A stretch of DNA of 6,768 nucleotides, taken from assembly GCA_031282605.1 (NCBI GenBank), contig JAITDK010000163.1, positions 1 through 6,768 on the forward strand, given 5' to 3'. Made by a program: the position numbers and the translations under genes. Positions within the stretch are counted from its first letter, which is position 1. Each line of letters opens with the position of its first letter. Shown here in pieces: positions 1 to 3,973 of the stretch. This DNA comes from Oscillospiraceae bacterium. Lineage in GTDB: Bacteria > Bacillota > Clostridia > Christensenellales > Aristaeellaceae. The notes under the pieces were generated by a model. That model was given only the letters and a program-made list of their open reading frames with translations, made no database searches and was not told the DNA's origin.

Positions 1-344
1 CGATCGTTCATCCGCTGGTAATCGCCGAGTGCGGCGCGCGCCTGGCCGCCTTGCGCGAGAGCGGCGCGGCCGCGGCGGTGCTGGAAGCGCCGCTGCTGAT
101 TGAGGCGGGTATGCACGGCATGTGCGACGAGATATGGCTAACGTACTGTCCGGTATCAACGCAGCTCGAACGGCTGATGAAAAGGGATCGTCTAACCGCA
201 GAACAGGCGAACGCGAGGATAGCCAGCCAGACGCCGTTCCACGAGAAGGCGCGCTTCGCGGATATAATACTGCCGATGGTAGGCTCAAGGACGGGGATAT
301 GCGCCATGGCGGCGCGGCAATGGAACAGGGCGACAATGGTATAG
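1..344 (+). CDS. coaE: Dephospho-CoA kinase, C-terminal part (5' end outside window)
   Basis: Catalyses the last step of coenzyme A synthesis, ATP-dependent phosphorylation of dephospho-CoA, in the cytoplasm. The reading frame is open from base 3 and gives 113 residues before TAG at 342-344. Family landmarks are visible: IVHPLV near the left edge, the EAPLLIEAG segment (counterpart of the family's PLLxE motif), the CDEIW strand, then QLERLMKRDRLTAEQANARI and the Q-x(4)-EKARFAD helix of the lid region. The ATP-binding P-loop lies upstream of the window. The C-terminus keeps the usual spacing of a GS pair followed by eleven residues and a Trp, but the family's common N-S-G-S is replaced by M-V-G-S. 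Only 12 bases separate it from the next gene, which points to one transcript. Identification is firm; completeness cannot be judged. Confidence 0.9.
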   Translation, partial: IVHPLVIAECGARLAALRESGAAAAVLEAPLLIEAGMHGMCDEIWLTYCPVSTQLERLMKRDRLTAEQANARIASQTPFHEKARFADIILPMVGSRTGICAMAARQWNRATMV

Positions 345-356
345 GGGCTGATTGTT

Positions 357-1088
357 TTGACAGAATCACGGGCGTATAAACCCAGGCACGCCGCGTCTTG
401 GCCAGACGACGCGTATGATTATCCGACGCCATTCGTCAGGCCGCGCCGGAAGCGGCGGCGCGCGTCGAGGACTGTACTGTGCATAACTCTGGCGCTGATA
501 TTGACCGTCGGCGCTGGGTTCGCGCTGATATGGCTGCCTAACCACCGCGCGGAGGTGGCGGAACGGCTCCGTCAGGCCGAATGGGCGTTGGAGGAAGCGC
601 GGCATCCGTTCGTTTATCGCGATATGGTCGAAGCCGGCGCGGAGTCGCAAGGATTAGATCCGGCGCTGGTGGCGGCAGTGATATTAAATGAGAGCAGCTT
701 CGACCCGAAGGCGGAATCACGCCTGGGCGCGCGAGGCTTGATGCAGCTGATGCCCGGCACGGCGGAATGGGTGGCTGGCAAGCTAAAGGAACCGTTCAGC
801 CTGGATGCGCTGTACGATCCGGAAACCAACATCCGATTCGGCTGCTGGTTCATGGGGTATCTGACGCGCAAGTTTGACGGCGACCCGGTCAAGGTGGCGG
901 CGGGTTATCACGCGGGCGGAGGTCAGGTCGAGGCATGGCTTAACAACCCGGACTACACCCAGGATGGCGAACTGACGGTGATTCCGTTCGGGGACACCGA
1001 TCGATATGTGCGCAAGGTGATGAACGCGTATGAGGTATATCAGAGACATTATTATCCTGAACCGGAAACGCCGGATGCGGACGCGTAG
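357..1088 (+). CDS. Membrane-anchored lytic transglycosylase (SLT / GH23 domain)
   Basis: Cleaves the MurNAc-GlcNAc bond of peptidoglycan, forming 1,6-anhydro-muropeptides, on the outer face of the cytoplasmic membrane. The 243-aa product has a basic cytoplasmic N-terminus (RPRRKRRRA, about 28-36), one transmembrane helix (about 39-59), a short helical linker, and an SLT domain from about residue 84. Visible motifs are the catalytic Glu112 in NESSF, GLMQLMPGTA (127-136), AGYHAGGGQV (182-191, the family's AYNAG block) and DTDRYVRKVM (213-222). The start is inferred: the coaE TAG at 342 is in the same frame, so the start must lie after it. TTG at 357 is preceded by AGGGG at 343-347 with 9 bases between; no ATG is available before the catalytic domain. 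The 3' end overlaps the next gene. A coaE-transglycosylase pair is familiar from Clostridia. Function is firm, exact start less so. Confidence 0.9.
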   Translation: MTESRAYKPRHAASWPDDAYDYPTPFVRPRRKRRRASRTVLCITLALILTVGAGFALIWLPNHRAEVAERLRQAEWALEEARHPFVYRDMVEAGAESQGLDPALVAAVILNESSFDPKAESRLGARGLMQLMPGTAEWVAGKLKEPFSLDALYDPETNIRFGCWFMGYLTRKFDGDPVKVAAGYHAGGGQVEAWLNNPDYTQDGELTVIPFGDTDRYVRKVMNAYEVYQRHYYPEPETPDADA

Positions 1089-2625
1089 AGCACTGACGCT
1101 ATTATTGGCGTTGCTGGCGCTCGCGCCTATGGCCATGCCGCGCGGCGCGGCGGCGTCCGGCGGCATACCTTCCGAATTGAACGTCGCTATGGTATGCTCA
1201 CCCGATCTCAGTATGAACCCGCTGTCGTGTGTGGAGCGGGATCCGCAATCCATAATGGGTCTGGTATATGAGTCGCTGATATCGCTGGACGATAGGCGGG
1301 TTCCGCAAGCGATGCTGGCCGAAAGCTGGGTCGAGATAGGCAGCGGCGGGGTATGGGAATTCACGCTGCGCGAGGGCGTTAAGTTCCACAACGGGAAGGA
1401 ACTGACCGCGCGAGACGTCGTCGCGACGCTGAACGCGATCAGCGAACTGGCCATAGAGGGGCGCGGCATGTTCAGTCAAACCGCCGCGATGCTAAGCGAT
1501 TGGGAGGCCAAGAGTGAATACGTCGTACGCGTAAGGGCAAAGCAGTCAGGCTACCCAGTGCTGTATGTTATGACGTTTCCCATACTGCCCGAAGGCGAGA
1601 CGAAGGCTGACTGCCCTCCGGGAACAGGCCCGTACAGGGTGGACTTCTACCAGCCGGGCAATCAGATGCTGATGATCGCGAACGAAGCGTGGTGGCAGCG
1701 TCCGTCGGCGATCCGCATGATCACCGCGCGGTGGTTCGGCACGGACGCGGACGCGCTGACCGCGTTTCAGCTGGAACAGGTGGACGTGCTTATGACGCGC
1801 TCGCTGCAGGCGACGCGGTACAGGGGCGTGATAGGCAGCACGGTCACGTCGCTAGACTACATCACCCGCCAGTTGGAGGTGTTGATGTACAACAACAGCG
1901 CAACCGTCCTCAAAACGCCCGAGATGCGCCAAGCATTGAGCCACGCGATTGACCGCAGCCGCATCGCTCAAATGGTTTATCAAAATGTAGTGACCATTAC
2001 TGACACGATAGCGATGCCGACATCCAGCATATACAACGCCGACGCGAAGACATACGCCTATAACCCTGACGCGGCCAACCGGATGCTTGACGCGCTGGGA
2101 TACTCTGCGCGCGGCGCCGACGGGTTCCGGGTGAACGCGGACGGCGAGTCGCTCATATTAAGACTGTTCTACTACGATGAGCAGGGCAGCACGCTGCGGC
2201 ATGACGCGGCGTTCCAGATAAAGGATATGCTGGCGCAGGTGGGGGTTAACGCCAAGATAACATACTACATATTCGACAATGGCAAGGCCAAGCTGGCCAG
2301 CGGCGACTTCGACCTGTTCCTTTGCGGGATAAATTTCGGCATAGTGCCTGATCCTACATTCCTGCTGTCAACTACGAGCGAATCCAATTACGCGCGCTAT
2401 CGCAGCAAGGATATCGGCGAATCCCTCAAGCAGCTGAGCCGCGCCCCGGATGAAACATCGTTCCGCGATGCGTGGTATGACATACAGGCTCTGATGTCCA
2501 ACGACATGCCGCTGCTGCCGCTCTACTGGCGCGGCGGAATATTGCTGGTGCGCGGCGTCTACCTGAACGCGCGCAACCTGCGGGAATATGAAGTGCTGCG
2601 CACGCTGGCTGAATCCAACCGGTAG
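1075..2625 (+). CDS. Extracytoplasmic solute-binding protein, family 5 (peptide/nickel type)
   Basis: Probable periplasmic or extracellular binding protein of an ABC importer for peptides or similar ligands. From ATG 1075 the product is 516 aa. It has a signal peptide (MRTRR, then a leucine-rich core, possible cleavage near A27) followed by a full SBP_bac_5 domain. Typical blocks are VYESLISLDD, LAESWVE, WEFTLREGVKFHNGKELTARDVV, GTGPYRVDFY, MRQALSHAIDRSRIAQMVY, an LFLCGINFGIVPDPTFLL stretch, and the C-terminal NDMPLLPLYWRGGILLVRG. The start is ambiguous. ATG 1075 gives a classic signal peptide and a 14-base overlap with the transglycosylase but a poor ribosome site. In-frame ATG 1030 has AAGGTGA 9 bases upstream and would add 15 residues (59-base overlap). 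No lipobox Cys is present with either start. No permease or ATPase gene lies beside it, so the ligand is unknown; the transglycosylase neighbour suggests, but does not prove, a muropeptide. Confidence 0.87.
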   Translation: MRTRRALTLLLALLALAPMAMPRGAAASGGIPSELNVAMVCSPDLSMNPLSCVERDPQSIMGLVYESLISLDDRRVPQAMLAESWVEIGSGGVWEFTLREGVKFHNGKELTARDVVATLNAISELAIEGRGMFSQTAAMLSDWEAKSEYVVRVRAKQSGYPVLYVMTFPILPEGETKADCPPGTGPYRVDFYQPGNQMLMIANEAWWQRPSAIRMITARWFGTDADALTAFQLEQVDVLMTRSLQATRYRGVIGSTVTSLDYITRQLEVLMYNNSATVLKTPEMRQALSHAIDRSRIAQMVYQNVVTITDTIAMPTSSIYNADAKTYAYNPDAANRMLDALGYSARGADGFRVNADGESLILRLFYYDEQGSTLRHDAAFQIKDMLAQVGVNAKITYYIFDNGKAKLASGDFDLFLCGINFGIVPDPTFLLSTTSESNYARYRSKDIGESLKQLSRAPDETSFRDAWYDIQALMSNDMPLLPLYWRGGILLVRGVYLNARNLREYEVLRTLAESNR

Positions 2626-2656
2626 CGTATCGGCGGCCTCGCTGGTCAATCTGTTA

Positions 2657-2770
2657 GGATCTGCTCTAAAAATTCCATTCGCTATAAAAACTGCAGGATC
2701 TAGCTCCGCGCCAACCAAATCTGGATGCAGGCAAGACGAACGAACGCAAGGAACCGTTTTGCCTGCTTTG
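2657..2770 (-). mobile_element. Remnant A: C-terminal tail of an IS5-family-like transposase
   Basis: On the minus strand, 2768 to 2700 encodes KQAKRFLAFVRLACIQIWLARS and a TAG stop. The F-L-A-F-V-x-L-A-C-I-x-I-W-L pattern is what I recognise from the extreme C-terminus of IS5-family (DDE) transposases. No start or catalytic residues remain; an in-frame stop lies upstream at 2802-2804. Bases 2702-2770 are repeated, at roughly three-quarters identity by hand alignment with one 1-base gap, at 3623-3690 (remnant B), in the same orientation. About 43 bases beyond the stop, GGATCTGCTCTAAAAATTCC (2657-2676), directly preceded by TA, could be the element's terminal inverted repeat. That part is a guess, since the partner end is not in the window. 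Confidence 0.45.
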
Positions 2771-2802
2771 ATTGGTTGATTTTAAAAATCAATCGATCAA
2801 GC
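2765..2802. repeat. Long inverted repeat, possible transcript hairpin
   Basis: The left arm GCTTTGATTGGTTGATTTT (2765-2783) and the right arm AAAATCAATCGATCAAGC (2785-2802) are complementary except for one bulged T and two positions that become G-U pairs in RNA. The uninterrupted part would form a strong hairpin with an A/T-rich tip. It begins within the last bases of remnant A. No U-run follows on either strand, so it is not a classic intrinsic terminator, although it is the only candidate 3' end for the operon that ends at 2625. It could also be a relic of a mobile-element end. Confidence 0.6.
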
Positions 2803-2804
2803 TA

Positions 2805-2816
2805 CGGAATATTCCG
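2805..2816. repeat. 12-base perfect palindrome CGGAATATTCCG
   Basis: A perfect dyad two bases after the long inverted repeat and about 65 bases upstream of the secreted-protein start codon. Its position, just before a weak -10-like TATAAA at 2833-2838, would suit a dimeric repressor operator. I do not recognise it as a known regulator's site, and no good -35 box is present. It may be chance. Confidence 0.3.
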
Positions 2817-2880
2817 CACTGCTTCCTCGTCTTATAAATGAATGTATGTATAGCATAAACATGAATGGTGGCGTTGCATC

Positions 2881-3420
2881 ATGGCATGTAAGATTGCACG
2901 ATTCATTACACTGGTTGTTATTTTTTTAGTAAGTTTCTGTAGTTTGTCTGCGTCTGCGTATGCGAAAGAATATGCGTGTGTAGAGGACGCTGTTCGTGCA
3001 TCCGGATTACCCCACTGCGGTATATATGTTTGGGATGAAACGGTATATGAAATTTTTGGTGTAAATATCATGGAACAGCGTTGGGAAGGGAGCAATCTTA
3101 TTGTTTCGGTATATTATAGTCACGCTGACGTTGATAAACATACAGTTACGCCAATGGTAAGGGAAGGTGGGCCTACTATAGCCCGCATCACTTATCGCGT
3201 ACCTGCTCCGAATGAGTATGAAGAAATTGAATTTGTAATGCCTCGTGAGGGAGACCACTTAGAGCCTGATATAAAGAATATTTTTTCTGCAGACGTATAC
3301 AATCTAATTTATCCTAAAACAGGTGAATTCCATAAACAGTGGCGATTGGCACGTGATGGATTCAATTGGGATATCAAAGATGGGCTATACAGTGTTACAC
3401 TATTAGGGGCGTGCACTTGA
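2881..3420 (+). CDS. Secreted protein of unknown function, AT-rich accessory gene
   Basis: I do not recognise a family. The 179-aa product starts with a clear signal peptide: MACKIARFI, a hydrophobic core to about residue 22, then a signal peptidase I site SASAYA|KE after residue 28. C20 does not sit in a valid lipobox (F at -1). The mature part (about 151 aa) has three cysteines (33, 46 and 178), so a C33-C46 disulfide is possible. It is rich in alternating hydrophobic and charged stretches (LIVSVYYSHADV, ARITYRVPAP, DGLYSVTLL) that suggest a beta-sheet domain. The start is ATG 2881 with a weak GGTGG at 2867-2871. Codon use (TTT, TTA, GTA, AGT, CGT) is visibly more AT-rich than in the flanking operon and ppdK, consistent with transfer. 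It sits alone between two transposase-tail remnants, and a fragment of a different gene on the opposite strand abuts its stop codon, so its C-terminus could have been altered by a rearrangement. Confidence 0.7.
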   Translation: MACKIARFITLVVIFLVSFCSLSASAYAKEYACVEDAVRASGLPHCGIYVWDETVYEIFGVNIMEQRWEGSNLIVSVYYSHADVDKHTVTPMVREGGPTIARITYRVPAPNEYEEIEFVMPREGDHLEPDIKNIFSADVYNLIYPKTGEFHKQWRLARDGFNWDIKDGLYSVTLLGACT

Positions 3421-3626
3421 ACCCATACATCAACATTTGACGTTCGCTTAGCGAGGAATGTGATAGTATATGAGTTCCCAGCTTTTAAGAGCACATTCTG
3501 ATAGATATAGCTTTGTCCCGGGTCTCCGGATGAACGAACGGTTAGCTTTACACAGGGTGAATTATTGAGACCTCCGTTGCTGATAAACTCTACCTTATTA
3601 TCTGGAGTATACCAGAAATTCGAGCC
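3421..3626 (-). pseudogene. Fragment of a secreted protein's carbohydrate-binding-module-like domain
   Basis: Translating the minus strand from 3626 gives an open frame without a proper start (a stop lies directly upstream at 3627-3629). It begins GSNFWYTPDNKVEF, continues with ISNGGLNNSPCVKLTV, then SGDPGQSYIYQNV and LKAGNSYTITFLAKRTSNVDVWVQV. The order W...GG-x-x-x-S-P-C-x-K-L...Q-x-V-x-L-K-A-G-x-x-Y-T-x-x-F-x-A-K is the layout I know from CBM4_9-like beta-sandwich modules of secreted glycan-binding enzymes and surface proteins. Only the core of about 70 residues remains, with no signal peptide and no catalytic domain. The frame continues as meaningless sequence into the end of the plus-strand secreted-protein gene, so the breakpoint is probably close to 3421-3440. 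Its upstream side meets transposase remnant B. I infer a gene relic, not an expressed gene. Confidence 0.5.
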
Positions 3627-3757
3627 TTACACCAGTCAAATCCGGACGTGAAAAGACGAACGAATACAAGGAAGCGTTTCGTCAGCTTTGCGTACCGTGT
3701 GATAATTGCGGCGCGCAGCGCGTCGGAAGCATCATGTCGATGGATTTCTTCTGCCAC
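3590..3757 (-). CDS. Possible 55-aa hybrid small ORF over the transposase remnant
   Basis: A GTG codon (3757-3755) is preceded by a perfect GGAGGAGG at 3773-3766 with 8 bases between, an excellent initiation signal. The frame runs 55 codons to TAG at 3592-3590. The product begins MAEEIHRHDASDALR, passes through the transposase-like TRYAKLTKRFLVFVRL, then ends FTSGFDWCKARISGILQIIR, partly in a different frame of the carbohydrate-binding fragment. A patchwork origin is therefore likely. The ribosome-site-like bases also lie inside an open frame that begins about 18 codons further upstream, so they may be coincidental. Too short and chimeric to assign any function. Confidence 0.25.
   Translation of the reverse strand: MAEEIHRHDASDALRAAIITRYAKLTKRFLVFVRLFTSGFDWCKARISGILQIIR
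3623..3718 (-). mobile_element. Remnant B: C-terminal tail of an IS5-family-like transposase
   Basis: On the minus strand the frame reads LRAAII then TRYAKLTKRFLVFVRL. This matches the tail pattern I associate with IS5-family transposases (R-R-x-A-T-R-Y-D-K-x-A-x-x-F-L-A-F-V-x-L). It keeps more of the upstream tail (the TRY-K block) than remnant A. A 1-base deletion relative to A follows, shifting the frame so that the A-I-x-I-W-L ending is lost. Bases 3623-3690 align with 2702-2770; most differences are transitions, so the two copies are old rather than a fresh duplication. No catalytic DDE region is present. Confidence 0.45.
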
Positions 3758-3906
3758 TTGAATCGCCTCCTCCGAGGAAATTCGATACGTTCACACAAAA
3801 TCCTTTTGGCGTTATTATATAAAAATTATGACGTTCTCTACTCCTTTCCCTGCAATCTTCCTATTTCTCGAACGGGCCCTAATTAGGCAACAATTAATCA
3901 GTCAAC
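3719..3906. other. Intergenic stretch between transposase remnant B and the ppdK terminator
   Basis: No convincing complete gene is present. The part to about 3790 is GC-rich and open on the minus strand ahead of remnant B. From about 3795 to 3900 it becomes AT-rich. A TATAAT-like hexamer on the minus strand (3819-3814) lacks a well-placed -35 box. A 10-base palindrome CCTAATTAGG lies at 3878-3887. I see nothing else that can be assigned. Confidence 0.4.
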
Positions 3907-3948
3907 ACAATAGGGTGGCCATATCCGCAGATACAGCCACCCTATTGT
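3907..3948 (-). terminator. Hairpin terminator of ppdK
   Basis: The arms ACAATAGGGTGGC (3907-3919) and GCCACCCTATTGT (3936-3948) are perfectly complementary over 13 base pairs, with a 16-base loop. It lies 25 bases past the ppdK stop codon. On the minus strand it is followed by T-rich but interrupted sequence (GTTGACTGATTAATTGTTG) rather than a clean T-run. It is the evident 3' end of ppdK and might also stop transcription coming from the island. Confidence 0.7.
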
Positions 3949-3973
3949 TATAGCGTCAAGCTATAAGGCCAGC

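Noticed and set aside
261..344. Possible frameshift in the coaE C-terminus, because the tail looks unlike the family
   Set aside because: The spacing of the GS pair to the final Trp matches the family without any shift, so simple divergence explains it.
1075..1110. Twin-arginine (Tat) signal in the binding protein (TRRALTLLL)
   Set aside because: The paired arginines are not followed by the usual F-L-K, and family-5 binding proteins are normally Sec-exported.
783..1469. 228-codon minus-strand open frame opposite the transglycosylase and binding protein
   Set aside because: Overlaps two convincing plus-strand genes and has no recognisable domain; an antisense shadow.
2588..2779. 63-codon plus-strand ORF across the end of the binding protein gene
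   Set aside because: Overlaps the 3' end of a real gene in another frame, then crosses the remnant transposase region; no domain or signal seen.
3444..3454. Short dyad TCGCT-T-AGCGA
   Set aside because: Only 5-base arms, inside the carbohydrate-binding fragment; expected by chance.
2700..3718. CRISPR, integron cassette or toxin-antitoxin reading of the island
   Set aside because: Only two diverged repeats with no regular spacing, no attC-like core pair, and no small antitoxin-like gene beside the secreted protein.
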